Assembly (NCBI GenBank): GCA_018136815.1
Contig: CM030938.1
Span: 4,545,724 to 4,609,723, forward strand
Reading direction: 5' to 3'
Source: Isochrysis galbana
Lineage: Eukaryota; Haptophyta; Isochrysidales; Isochrysidaceae
DNA: 64,000 nt
A program made the translations under genes and the position numbers. Every line of letters starts with the position of its first letter. The first letter of the stretch is position 1. Positions 1-9,696 of the stretch are shown one piece after another. Below the pieces are notes generated by a model. The model was given only the letters and a program-made list of their open reading frames with translations, ran no database searches and was not told the origin of the DNA.

Positions 1-253
1 CCCTCTCTCTCACCCCTCTCGCCCCTCTCTCTCCTCTCCCTCTCCTTCTCTCTCTCTCTCTCTCCCACCCCCCTCACCCCTCTCTCCTCTCTCTCCTCTC
101 CCCTCTCTCCCCTCTCTCCCCTCTCTCCCCTCTCTCTCCCCTCTCTCTCCCCTCTCTCCCCTCTCACCCCTCTCTCCCCTCTCTCTCTCTCCCCTCTCTC
201 CCCCTCTCTCTCCCCCCTCTCACCCCTCTCACCACATTCTCTTCACCCTCTCT
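1..253. repeat. CT-rich low-complexity tract, copy of 5110-5430
   Basis: The tract is built of CTCTCT and CCCCTCTC words with no coding content. It is almost the same sequence as 5110-5430, including the non-repetitive ending ACCACATTCTCTTCACC (231-247 here, 5407-5423 there), so the two tracts are duplicates and not independent microsatellites. Confidence 0.9.
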
Positions 254-1132
254 CGTACAGAGTACAGAGTACAGAGTACAGAGTACAGAGTACAGAGTAC
301 AGAGTACAGAGTACAGAGTAAAGAGTAAAGAGTACAGAGTAAAGAGTACAGAGTAAAGAGTACAGAGTAAAGAGTACAGAGTACAGAGTACAGAGTACAG
401 AGTACAGAGTAAAGAGTACAGAGTAAAGAGTAAAGAGTAAAGAGTAAAGAGTAAAGAGTAAAGAGTAAAGAGTACAGAGTACAGAGTAAAGAGTACAGAG
501 TACAGAGTACAGAGTACAGAGTACAGAGTACAGAGTACAGAGTACAGAGTACAGAGCACGGAGTTCAGAGTACAGAGTAAAGAGTACAGAGTAAAGAGTA
601 AAGAGTAAAGAGTAAAGAGTAAAGAGTAAAGAGTAAAGAGTAAAGAGTAAAGAGTAAAAAGTAAAGAGTAAAAAGTAAAGAGTAAAGAGTAAAGAGTAAA
701 GAGTACAGAGTACAGAGTACAGAGTACAGAGTACAGAGTACAGAGTACAGAGTACAGAGTACAGAGTACAGAGTACAGAGTACAGAGTACAGAGTACAGA
801 GTACAGAGTACAGAGTACAGAGTACAGAGTACAGAGTAAAAAGTAAAGAGTACAGAGTACAGAGTACAGAGCAAAGAGTAAAGAGTACAGAGTACAGAGT
901 ACAGAGTACAGAGTAAAGAGTACGGAGTACAGAGTACAGAGTACAGAGTAAAGAGTAAAGAGTACAGAGTAAGGAGTACAGAGTAAAGAGTACAGAGTAA
1001 AGAGTACAGAGTAAAGAGTAAAGAGTAAAGAGTAAAGAGTACAGAGTAAAGAGTACAGAGTTAAGAGTAAAGAGTAAAGAGTACAGAGTACAGAGTACAG
1101 AGTACAGAGTACAGAGTACAGAGTACAGAGTA
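254..1132. repeat. heptamer satellite (AGAGTAC)n with AGAGTAA variant
   Basis: About 125 tandem 7-bp units. Two unit types, AGAGTAC and AGAGTAA, alternate in runs, so the array carries unit-level variation. The long open frame on the minus strand (Tyr-Ser-Val-Leu-Cys-Thr-Leu repeats) is only a by-product of a 7-bp unit read in three frames and is not called as a gene. Confidence 0.95.
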
Positions 1133-1411
1133 CTCTCTACTCTCTACTCTCTACTCTCTACTCTCTACTCTCTACTCTCTACTCTCTACTCTCTACTCTC
1201 TACTCTCTACTCTCTACTCTCTACTCTCTACTCTCTACTCTCTACTCTCTACTCTCTACTCTCTACTCTCTACTCTCTACTCTCTACTCTCTACTCTCTA
1301 CTCTCTACTCTCTACTCTCTACTCTCTACTCTCTACTCTCTACTCTCTACTCTCTACTCTCTACTCTCTACTCTCTACTCTCTACTCTCTACTCTCTACT
1401 CTCTACTCTTT
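1130..1411. repeat. heptamer satellite (TACTCTC)n, opposite orientation
   Basis: About 40 almost perfect TACTCTC units. Their reverse complement, GAGAGTA, is a one-base variant of the AGAGTA core of the left array, so the two arrays are related heptamers that switch strand at about 1131. This right array is far more homogeneous than the left one. It ends in CTCTTTACTGCCGG, a string that recurs near 20516 and 37303. Confidence 0.93.
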
Positions 1412-1462
1412 ACTGCCGGACCAGCTAAAAATGGCTGGGAGTCGATGTGTTTCAATTTCAGG

Positions 1463-1692
1463 CCGTCGACGAGATTGTCGCCTTTGTCTCACCAATAGGG
1501 TCCAACGACTTCCCCTACCCGTACGCCATCGATAGGGCGGGCAGACATTATCTCATGCTAGAGAAGAAGTATGGATTCATGGATCCGTACCTGAGCTTCT
1601 ACGACATCGAGAAGAGGTTCAAGCTGACGCACGAGGACTGTGGCATACATCCAATGCACTCATTGCATATGATGTCGCCTCGCCGCGTCTGA
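1463..1692 (+). pseudogene. orphan last exon of unknown gene
   Basis: Seen: a TTTCAATTTCAG acceptor-like stretch ends at 1462 and is followed by an open frame of about 76 codons ending in TGA at 1690-1692. The product is mixed in composition and looks like real protein (FPYPYAID, RHYLMLEKKYGFMDPYLSFY, ending MHSLHMMSPRRV). No ATG lies upstream in frame before the satellite, so if it is a gene its 5' part has been lost to, or lies beyond, the heptamer arrays. I do not recognise the family. Inference: terminal exon or pseudogene fragment. Confidence 0.4.
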
Positions 1693-1702
1693 TTCACACT
1701 CT

Positions 1703-1740
1703 GTGTTTTCGTACATGCTAGCGGGCATGTACGAAAACGC
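1703..1740 (+). promoter_or_regulatory. 16-bp perfect stem-loop just after a stop codon
   Basis: The arms GTTTTCGTACATGC (1705-1718) and GCATGTACGAAAAC (1725-1738) pair perfectly around a 6-nt TAGCGG loop, and the next two positions extend the stem with a G-T and a G-C pair. It starts ten bases after the TGA at 1690-1692. Function unknown: a 3' UTR structure or a fold-back remnant. Confidence 0.6.
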
Positions 1741-2298
1741 TACGCACAAACCCACTCTTCAAGCGCGCACCACATCCACTTGGGAAGTCTCGTTGGGGGG
1801 GCAATCGCAAATCGCATGCATTACATTTCCTAGCACTACGTCAGCAAGTGACGAGCCTTGTCACAACGCAAAAGCCGCACACCATCGACATAGTGGAATC
1901 TTCACGCAATGCCCCGTATATCCTTTATTTTCCCTACTCCCTGGTGCCGTGAACACATGCCTTGAACCCAAGCCAGGTGCACGCTAGTTCATCACGATCC
2001 GTGTCACGATTGTTGGTGGAGAAGGGAGAGAGAGTGCGCAACAAGAGTGCTCGACTTCAAAACGTGGCACCGAGGGCGGCAGTGATTGCTCCACGTGCCC
2101 AAAGATCCATGATTTCCTATACCTTTTCGCATAGCTTCTTCTCGACCTTTGGAGTGCGATCGTCAAGAACGTGCTTCCCTTCCTCTTCCTGATGCGATCC
2201 AGCGCAACAGAGCTCAAAGTTTGTCATTCATTGTTATTCAAAAAAACCATGACACCCCACACCACAACTCTACACACTGGTAGTGGAAACAAAGCGTG
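1741..2298. other. stretch without recognisable gene
   Basis: Only short overlapping open frames on both strands. I see no conserved motif, splice pattern or repeat. Confidence 0.4.
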
Positions 2299-2688
2299 CT
2301 ATACGGTTGATGAGGCCTCCTCCATCTCAAGTTGCTTGGCCACTTGATTCAGAAAGTAATGGCCCTCTGTGCATTCGTTCAACAGTTTATTGATGATCTC
2401 TTCATGAAGCTCTTGCATCCGATGTGACTTCATAGCCATATGCTGTAGGAGCTCAGATAGTGAGTGACACAATAGAACAAGCCGCAACTCACGCTCTGTG
2501 GTGATCTTGGGTGGCTCTTTGGAAATATGCTCCACAAGCTGCTGTTTCCCAGAATAGGTGCAATCGAACACTGCTTCGACTACATGTAACCGAACTTGGC
2601 TCGTGTCGAGAACAATATCTTTGTGATCATCCATCTGATCTACAAGTGAAAGAGCTCGTATCACACTCTGCAGCATGGAACCAAGCAT
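2299..2688 (-). CDS. hypothetical protein, helical
   Basis: Open frame of 129 codons from an ATG at 2688 (frame open upstream to about 2730). The product is rich in Leu, Glu, Gln and His with heptad-like spacing (LVLLCHSLSELLQHMAMKS, LHEEIINKLLNEC), which predicts helices. Codon use is less GC-rich than in the spliced host genes nearby, so it may come from a mobile element or be one exon of a larger gene. No family recognised. It lies between an unknown stretch and the TCC/ACC repeat block. Confidence 0.35.
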   Translation of the reverse strand: MLGSMLQSVIRALSLVDQMDDHKDIVLDTSQVRLHVVEAVFDCTYSGKQQLVEHISKEPPKITTERELRLVLLCHSLSELLQHMAMKSHRMQELHEEIINKLLNECTEGHYFLNQVAKQLEMEEASSTV

Positions 2689-2935
2689 TGTCGTTCCGTC
2701 GCGCTTTGAGAGTGATTGTGTGCCTTTCAATCTGATCTATCTGCGCGATCTATATGCGCACTTCGTTCAAGGATTCTCAGATTTTGTGTGTCTGAGTACA
2801 AGAAGACGCTTCCTAGCAGCCAACGTGCAGTGACGATGAAGCTTCCCATCAGTCTCATCCCACCTGTGCACGACAAACCGTCTTCTGATGATACGGATCC
2901 CAAACGACCAAAGAAGGATACGAAAGTTGAAGAAG

Positions 2936-3450
2936 CCAACAAGCACCGTCGTCTCTTCCACCACCGTCGTCTCTTCCACCACCGTCGTCTCCACCATCTC
3001 CTCCTCCACCCTCGCCACCACCCCCTGTCCCACCTCTGTCACCACCCTTGTCCCCTCCAACTTCCCCTCCGCTACCCTCTTCGCCACCTCCACCCCCTTC
3101 TCATCCACCCTCACTTCCACCACCTCCTCCTTCATTGCCCCCTACTTTATTGCCCCCTTCTCCATCGCCACCTCCACCATCTCCAACCCCTTCTTATCCA
3201 CCCTCACTCCCTTCATTACCCCCTCCTCCACCTTCATTGCCACCCCCTTCATCGCCACGTCCACCATCTCCAACCCCTTCTCATCCACCCTCACTTCCAC
3301 CACCTCCTCCTTCATTGCCCCCTCCTCCACCTTCATTACCACCCCCTTCATCGCCACCTCCCGCACCACCGCCCCAAACTCCTTCTTACCCACCCCCACC
3401 TCCTCCATCTTCCCCTTCCTCCTCACCACCACCTCGGATACTACCCTCTT
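2936..3450. repeat. (TCC/ACC)n imperfect minisatellite
   Basis: Degenerate TCCACC/TCATTGCC words with longer internal duplications, for example the block around 3105-3200 recurring near 3285-3330. All three forward frames stay open (Ser-Pro-rich, Ser-Thr-rich and His-Leu-rich), which is expected of such sequence, so no gene is called. It abuts the broken end of a retroelement head at about 3455. Confidence 0.8.
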
Positions 3451-3454
3451 CCCC

Positions 3455-3772
3455 AGGACGAGGACGAGAGCGACGAACGAAGAACGACAGACGACAGACG
3501 GCTAGAGGCCGATGGACCGACAAGATGACACTACACTCACGTACGTCAACACTCTCCACACTAACGTATCCCTATCACGGAACGCACAGGAACCCGCTGG
3601 CAGACCGAGAACAAGGAAGAGAATGCCGACAAGAGAGCGACGGGGCGACGGACGATCCGACGGGGCGACAGTTACGCACAGGAATAAGGAGGGAATCTTT
3701 CGCGAAAACCCTTAAGTGATTTGATGAAGACCGAAGTAAAATAGCGCCACGATATAATTCAACGGCCAACAC
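3455..3772 (-). mobile_element. retroelement 5' region, D type, copy 1
   Basis: Nearly identical to 9115-9447 over about 310 bp. Shared blocks include the region around CTTAAGTGATTTGATGAAG and the string ACGTTAGTGTGGAG on the minus strand. In the 9038 copy this region leads on the minus strand to an ORF starting MSAPSSRSPSP. Here the element breaks into the TCC/ACC repeat at about 3455 before reaching that start. Upstream on the minus strand it directly follows a C-type head, so it is one layer of a nested stack. Confidence 0.75.
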
Positions 3773-3779
3773 CTGAGGG

Positions 3780-4050
3780 GGAATCAGGGTCACACATGGG
3801 GGCGGTTCCTTGCACCGGCGATACCTGATCGCGCGACTTAGCCTAAAACGCGAGGAGCACACAAGGAGGTAAGCCAGGTGAGTGAGGGGCAAGCAGGCGG
3901 CAAGGGAGGCGACAAAGGAGGCGAGGGCAACAAGGGCGAATGGACGAATGTAGGATCCTGCGACGGTGACTAGTGACTAGCCTGCAAGGAGGGGACATAG
4001 AAACGCAGACAACTTCTAAAACAAAAAGGTCGATCGCGGATGCGACAGTG
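3780..4050 (-). mobile_element. retroelement 5' region, C type, copy 1
   Basis: On the minus strand it begins TGTCGCATCCGCGATCGACC and runs through GTTTTAGAAG, GCAGGATCCTACATTCG and CTCCTCGCGTTTTAG. The same ordered blocks occur at 28798-29000 (+) and 44674-44875 (+). In the 44674 copy the CGCGTCTTTAG block is followed at once by an ATG; here that ATG is absent. 5' UTR-like piece, truncated. Confidence 0.75.
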
Positions 4051-4142
4051 AAGAGTTCTACAAATTACGAGTAAAACTCCGCGGCAACAAGAACGACTGG
4101 GCTCGAACACGCCTAAGGTCGGAAGTCGATCGCGGATGCGAC
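4050..4142 (-). mobile_element. retroelement 5' terminus, D type fragment
   Basis: Minus strand begins TGTCGCATCCGCGATCGACT and continues with TTCCGACC, GTCGTTCTTGTTGCCGCGG and TTTTACTCGTAA. The same blocks occur at 15785-15880 (+), the start of a fuller copy. It is cut after about 90 bp by the C-type head, which starts with the same 17 nt. Confidence 0.75.
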
Positions 4143-4145
4143 AGA

Positions 4146-4289
4146 GGGCGGACGCGGCCGCTTCGCCAGCGACTAGTCCATGGGGGCAGGGGGGCCGGCC
4201 GCCCTCGGCGGGGGGACCGGAGGAGAGGGGAGTCAAGCCGCCGCGCTCCTTTCTATCGTCCATCGCAACCAAGTATAAACTTTAAGTTG
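4146..4289 (-). mobile_element. LINE-like head: stem-loop plus ORF1 start (copy a)
   Basis: Minus-strand ATG at 4263 begins MDDRKERGG and continues TPLSSGPPAEGG, matching TPLSFGPPAEGA in the head at 15092. A stem-loop (4266-4289, arms CAACTTAAAGT and ACTTGGTTG with a 2-nt bulge, loop TTAT) lies 2-3 nt before the ATG. The ORF is broken after about 39 codons by the D-type fragment at 4142. Confidence 0.65.
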
Positions 4290-4439
4290 GGATGGTGATG
4301 AGGCATTGGCATTGGCATTGTTTAATATTAATATTAATGTATTATCTAAGTGAAGGTGAGACTGGGAGTGTCTTTACCTTTTATATTTATTTTAATACCT
4401 AAACTCATACGTATGGGGTAAACAAAATTATTCGCGTGG

Positions 4440-5722
4440 TCCTCTCTCTCTCTCTCTCTCCTCTTTCCTCTTTCGGGGGAGGGGAGGGAGAGGCACGCCG
4501 CCTCGGCCCACCATCGACTTGCCTCTCTTCTCGCGAGTCGAAGTTTGTCTCGTGGAAGCAGTTCCGACCCAGGGCCGCGGTAGAAGTAGAAAACGCGGTG
4601 GAGCCGAGGCTCCCGTCTCGCTCTATCGGTAAACAGTAAACGCGGTAGAAGCTTGTCTCGTGTGGCCCGCCGTAAACAGTAAAGAGCTCGGCGCAGCCTC
4701 ATCCTAAGAATAGGGCCCCTTCCTTGCGCCGCCCCTCTCGCCCCTCTCGCACCCCTCTCTCTCTCACCCCTCTCTCTCTCCCCTCTCTCTCACCCCTCTC
4801 TCCCCTCTCTCTCTCACCCCTCTCACCCCTCTCTCACCTCTCTCGCCTCTCTCTCTCACCTCTCCCTCTCCTTCTCTCTCTCTCTCTCTCCCACCCCCCT
4901 CACCACTCTCTCCTCTCTCTCCCCTCCCCTCTCACCCCTCTCACCATATTCTCTCTCCCCTCTCTCCCCTCTCTCCCCTCTCTCTCTCACCCCTCTCTCC
5001 CCTCTCTCTCTCACCCCTCTCTCTCTCACCCCTCTCTCCCCTCTCTCTCTCTCCCCTCTCACCCCTCTCTCTCTCACCCCTCTCTCCCCTCTCTCTCTCA
5101 CCCCTCTCACCCCTCTCTCTCACCCCTCTCGCCCCTCTCTCTCCTCTCCCTCTCCTTCTCTCTCTCTCTCTCTCCCACCCCCCTCACCCCTCTCTCCTCT
5201 CTCTCCTCTCCCCTCTCTCCCCTCTCTCCCCTCTCTCTCCCCTCTCTCCCCTCTCTCTCCCCTCTCTCCCCTCTCACCCCTCTCTCCCCTCTCTCTCTCT
5301 CCCCTCTCTCCCCCTCTCTCTCCCCCCCTCTCTCCCCTCTCACCCCTCTCTCCCCTCTCTCTCTCTCCCCTCTCTCCCCCTCTCTCTCCCCCCTCTCACC
5401 CCTCTCACCACATTCTCTTCACCCTCTCTCCCCCCTCTCTTCTCTCCTCCCTCTCTCACCTCTCTCTCTCTCCCCCCCCCTCTCTCCCCCCCGCGCCCCC
5501 CCCCCGCCCTGCTCTCTCTCTCTCTCTCTCTCCCCCCGCGCGGCTCTCAAGGAGAAGCGCACTTTGATTCCTCTCTCTCTTCTCTCTCCTCTCTCTTCTC
5601 TTCCCTCTCTCTCTCTCCCGCTCTTCTCTCCCTCTCTCCCTCTCTTCTCTCTCTCCCTCCCTCTCTCCCTCTCTCCTCCCCCCCTTCTCTCTCTCTCTCT
5701 CTACTCTCTCCCCTCTCCTCTC
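4440..5722. repeat. 1.3-kb CT-rich low-complexity region
   Basis: Pyrimidine-rich with CCCCTCTCTCTCTCACC words. 5110-5430 duplicates 1-253, and about 4855-4955 is a third shorter copy of the same layout. Long open frames on both strands (Ser-Leu-Pro-rich forward, Arg-Glu-Gly-rich reverse) are composition artefacts. Confidence 0.9.
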
Positions 5723-6218
5723 TCTCTCTCCTGTGCACAAAGAAGCCGATCGCGTCCATGGGTACGCGGGAGGGCCGATGGCCGACCTTCATATCTCCTA
5801 AACTGGAGGTTTAATTCAAGTAGACGGCCTGGGCTCGCCACCCCCCCGTATACCCTTGCACAGCAAGAGAGAGAGAGAGAGAGTAGAGTAGAGAGAGCCG
5901 AGGACACGGCCGCAGGCAGCCGCCGAGAGAGGGGCGCCGATCTTCTCCCTTTATTTAATATCTCTTCTGATACTGTAAGAACCGCCGGAAGTCCCCCCCC
6001 CCCCCTTCCCCTTCCCCGCGGTGGCAGTGCTGCAAGAGAAGAGAGAGTAGGCGTACTCCTAGAGGAGCCGATCTCTCGCCGGTGCAGACAGAGGGCCGAG
6101 GGGGACGCAGAGCTTTTTCCTTCTTAAACGGCCTGTTTTCTAATGTCTCAGCACCCCACCACCCGCTCCTGCCCTCGCCTCTCTCTTTCTTCCCCCCCCT
6201 TCCGCCGCCATGCCGCAG
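5723..6218. other. intergenic or 5' region of the modular surface protein
   Basis: Mixed sequence with short GA-rich and C runs. A first exon of the downstream gene may lie here, but no start and donor pair is clear enough to call. Confidence 0.35.
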
Positions 6219-7899
6219 TGGTTCTGTGGCCGCGAGGCGGCCTGGCAGTTCTTCTCTGCACCGCTGATGCCCGAGCGTTGTTACTTCACATCAACGATCT
6301 CCGCTTCTACGCTCCTCGCCGCCGGACTGCGCGTCTGGCCCTCAGAGGCCGAGTGCAGCTGCTCTCTCCACCCACCGCCGCCTTCTCCTCCGCCGCAGAA
6401 GATTTATTTCTGTGGAAGACCTGGTGAGGGCTCCTTTTGGGGGGAAAGGGCAGGAGGGGGGAAGGGGGTAGGGGGAGATGACACCTCACGTTTCAAGCGC
6501 AGCCGCTCTCTCCCATCGCCGCAGAAGATTGAGTTCTGTGGCAGACCTGGTGGAAGGGGTGGGGGGAGGGGGGAGAGTTCACCTCACGATCCAACCCCTG
6601 GGAGGCGCGCTGGAAGAGCGCTTGCAGCAGAGAGGGTGCGGCGGGCGGGCGGACGCTTTCGCTCGCGGGGGGGGGGGGGGGGGGGGGGGCAAGAGAGGAG
6701 AGGAGAAGACCCCCTTGTGGGCAGCTCGAGGGAAGTGTGGCAGTGAGCGTTCCTAGGGGGTGGAGGGAGGGGAAGGGAGGGGGCAGATTCTGTGGGCAGG
6801 TAACGCCCAGGCCAGACTTTCGCGCACGCGCGTGCGCCGCCGCCGTGGCAGGTCTCCCCATGGCAAGCTCGGCGAGACGGGGTTGAGGTTCTCGCTCTCA
6901 GCCACCTTTGTCTGACTCGTGCACGCAAGGCGCACGACAGCGTGGACAAACGCACACACAAACACTATGACCGTTAACTTGCACTTATGCAGATAAGGGT
7001 TACTTTGCCGCATTGGAGTATTCACCTCTGCTGCTGCTGCGGGCCAGCGTAGAAAGCGGGCATGGTCGCACGTGTGCGCGCTGGAGGGCGCTGACTCTCA
7101 CCCCTTGACCTCACCAACCCCTCTCTGCCACGCAGAGGTCTGGCATTTCTTCGATTACCAAATCTCACCCGAGGAGTGCTACTACTCCAACACGATCCCG
7201 CGGCTCGACGTGATGCGTCTTGGCGTCAACGTCTATTTGGACGAGGAGTCATGCAGATGCGTGCCGCCGCCTCCTCCTCCCTCGCCTTCGCCACCGCCTG
7301 TGCCACTGTCCCCCCCGCCATCGCCCTCGCCACTCGTGTCGCCACCACCAGCGTCATCGCAACGAGCCGCCGGTGCGCGCGCGTCCAACTCCTCTACTTT
7401 CAACGTCACAAACACCAGCCTAGCCGTGCAGAGCAGCTTCGCCTCTGGCGCTGCTCGGCAGACAGCTCCGCCCCGTCCGGCTGCACTTGCCAATAGCTCT
7501 CTCCAGGTCGCTGGAGAGCTCGGGATCCCCGAATCCGCCGAGGCGCTCGCAGCGCCGGCCGAGGCGCCCGCAGCGCCGGCGGAGGCGCCGGCCGAGGCGC
7601 TCGCAGTGCCGGCCGAGGCGCCGGCCGAGGTGCCCGCAGCGCCGGCCGAGGCGCCCACAGCGCCGGCCGAGGCGCTGATGGCGTCGGCGTGGCGGCCGCA
7701 CACTGAAGAGCCGGCCGCGCCGTTTCCGGTTTCTATCTTGGCCGCTGTGGCCCTTTCATTTACGATGGTGGTGGTGGTGCACCGCACTTCGCGCTCCCGA
7801 GTGAAGGAGGAGCGCTTGTCTGCGATGGCGTCGGAGAACGGGAGGCCACTGCGTGGAAGCCCACGCCGCACGCAGGGTTTGAGCATACATCTCCTGTAG
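6219..7899 (+). CDS. modular cell-surface protein with PPPSPPP stalks and one TM segment (5' partial)
   Basis: Two exons support each other: 6219-6423 and 7136-7899 (acceptor CCACGCAG, TAG at 7897-7899), joined in phase. Both carry the same module: FCGR-x3-W-[QH]-FF-x5-PE-x-CY-[FY]-x2-TI, then C-x-C and a PPPPPSPPP stalk. The last exon continues with Ala-Pro-Glu repeats, a hydrophobic helix (FPVSILAAVALSFTMVVVVH) and a short basic tail ending at TAG. This suggests a type I membrane or scale/cell-surface glycoprotein with four-cysteine modules on rigid stalks; PPSPP stalks are typical of algal extracellular proteins. Remnants of the module end (KIEFCGRPG near 6524-6550; a shorter one near 6785-6800) lie in the intron. 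The module family is not one I recognise, and the upstream exon with the signal peptide is not located. Confidence 0.6.
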
Positions 7900-8818
7900 A
7901 ACAGCCGCTGGCATGCGGGCATCTCTTTGCAAAGGCTCGGTTTCATCGCTGCGACCCTCTCGTGTGTCGTTTCGGGAGGGGTGCCTTGGCAGAGCCGGCC
8001 ACTTATGCGCGGTCCTTGTTTTTTCTTGTGCGGGTGTGATGTATGACGCGCTTGGTCTTAGGCACGCAGCCTAGGCCGCCGTGCGCATCGTACACTTCCC
8101 AACCTAAGCGCTGACTCTTTTTGTGTACAAGCCCCGCTCTTTCCTCGCGATGGAAATGGGGTATGCCAAAGTGCGGACCCCTCAGCTCCGGCTCATTAGC
8201 TTGGTGAGACCCAGACGGCCAACGTTCGCACGTGGAAGAGAGTGCCCTAGTTGCCACCCACATCACCTCGTCGCGGGCGGTCAGTTTGTGCGCAGCTTCT
8301 TAGTGGCTCTCTCAGGTCCAGGTCCCGCCTCCATCTGTGCCCCGGAGCTGCGAGCTGGCGCCCACCAATACATCTACCTCATCGTCTCTTGTGCGGCTGG
8401 CTTGGTTGTCGCCCATTGGATTTGCTGCGCAATCCGTTTGTCCTTGCTGTCTTGTGGCTTGTACGTGGCTTGTATGTGTTCATCTCCTTGGCCTTGTTCA
8501 TCCTGTGTCTATGTCTCTGCTGTGTTCTCTCTCTCTCTCCTCCCCCCCCCCCTCCTCCCCCCCCCCTCCCTTCCTCCCCCTTCCCCTCCCCTCTCTTTTC
8601 AGTCAAAGCTCTCATGAGGTGGTGATTGTCACTGTAAAAAAATCCATCCCTTCCCACTCCTTCGCACCCGCCTCACGGCGCGTTCCCTCGTGCACGACGT
8701 AGGGGCCCGGTGTACGGGGCTTTCGGTGCAGGTGGCGGCTGTCCCGGTCCCCGTTGGTCCAGTTCTCTCCTCCCTTCTGCGTCAACGGGCTACCCGGTTT
8801 TGAGTATGAGTACGTCAA
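7900..8818. other. stretch without recognisable gene
   Basis: 3' flank of the surface-protein gene, then a pyrimidine run at 8531-8600. An open frame at 8123-8617 has a hydrophobic middle, but it starts at a non-ATG codon and ends in the CT run, so I do not call it. Confidence 0.4.
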
Positions 8819-8952
8819 CTATCGTTCAAACGATAGGGATCATGGTCATGGAGCGCGCCACTGACGGATCTGAGGTTACCACTGCCTCAGATGGGAACGG
8901 AGGGAACGGAAGGGAAGCGGCGAGAGGCGCGGCGGAAGTTGGGGACGAGTGA
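8819..8952 (+). mobile_element. LINE-like head: stem-loop plus short ORF1 start (copy b)
   Basis: Stem CTATCGT / ACGATAG with loop TCAA at 8819-8836. Five nt later comes ATG GTC ATG GAG CGC GCC (8842), giving MVMERATDGSEV. The frame closes at about 8952. The start matches the MERA starts of the other heads; the rest is fused to, and overlaps antisense, the D-type head on the minus strand, so only the first tens of bases are typical. Confidence 0.6.
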
Positions 8953-8954
8953 CC

Positions 8955-9447
8955 AATGACGGGCTGGACCACCTCCTCAGCAGAGAAAGGCGGGAGGACG
9001 GGCTTGGGCGAGGGCGAGCGCGACGACGGAGCGGACATGGCTGGGCGGTTCGGGTTGGATAGGCTGAGGCTTGGGGATTGGTGGGGGTTGGTATTGAGGT
9101 AGTGGTAGTGTTGAGAACGAGGGACGAGAACGGGAACGAGAACGAGGACGAGAGCGACAAACGGTGAACGACAGACGACGGACGTCTCGGGGCCGATGGA
9201 CATACAAGATGACACTACACTCACGTCAACACCCTCCACACTAACGTATCCCTATCACGGAACGCACAGGAACCCGCTGGCAGACCGAACAAGGAAGAGA
9301 ATGCCGACAAGAGAGCGACGGGGCGACGGACGATCCGATGGGGCGACAGTTACGCACAGGAATAAGGAGGGAATCTTTCGAAAACCCTTAAGTGATTTGA
9401 TGAAGACCGAAGTAAAATGGCGCCACGATATAATCCAACGGCCAACA
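8955..9447 (-). mobile_element. retroelement head, D type, copy 2, with ORF start MSAPSSRSPSP
   Basis: The minus-strand 5' region (9447 to about 9040) matches 3455-3772. It leads to an ATG at 9038 that reads MSAPSSRSPSPKPVLPPF, clearly the same protein start as MSAPSSRSPSPLPAIHLP at 16459 (+). The ORF1-like product is Ser-Pro-rich and disordered. The element runs into the opposite-facing MERA head (8819-8952), where homology stops; the frame stays open to about 8826 only as antisense. Confidence 0.7.
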
Positions 9448-9645
9448 AGGCGAGAAGCGCTCAATCACCATCACCCACCGCATGGAAAAGCGTTCAATCA
9501 CCATCAGCCTACACGTGGAACGCGTTCAATCGCCATCACCCCCACCGCATGGAAAAGCGTTCAATCACCATCAGCCTACACGTGGAACGCGTTCAATCGC
9601 CATCACCCCCACCGCATGGAAAAGCGTTCAATCACCATCAGTAGG
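9440..9645. repeat. 67-bp minisatellite, about 2.5-3 copies
   Basis: Unit runs from AAGCGTTCAATCACCATCAG through CCTACACGTGGAACG to CATCACCCCCACCGCATGG. Each unit contains two half-units (TTCAATCACCATCA and TTCAATCGCCATCA), so it arose from a shorter repeat of about 33 bp. Confidence 0.85.
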
Positions 9646-9696
9646 GAGCATGTTGCTCCAGTTTGAAAGCGCGTGATGACTTCACCCGGTTCATTG

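Noticed and set aside
164..874. 236-codon Tyr/Leu/Ser/Cys repeat protein on the minus strand
   Set aside because: Direct product of a 7-bp satellite; no start context, continues only as long as the array.
254..1411. Telomere repeat
   Set aside because: AGAGTAC/TACTCTC is not a TTAGGG-type telomere unit, and the array is internal with both orientations.
2716..3719. Proline/serine-rich wall protein in the TCC/ACC block
   Set aside because: All three forward frames are open with different low-complexity products; nothing selects one, and the block ends in a retroelement fragment.
4724..6127. 467-codon Ser/Leu/Pro-rich forward frame and Arg/Glu-rich reverse frames
   Set aside because: They lie in CT-rich simple repeat that lacks stops by composition; no conserved motif or splice support.
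8123..8617. Membrane protein gene
   Set aside because: Non-ATG start and an end inside a CT run; the hydrophobic stretch is too weak as sole evidence.
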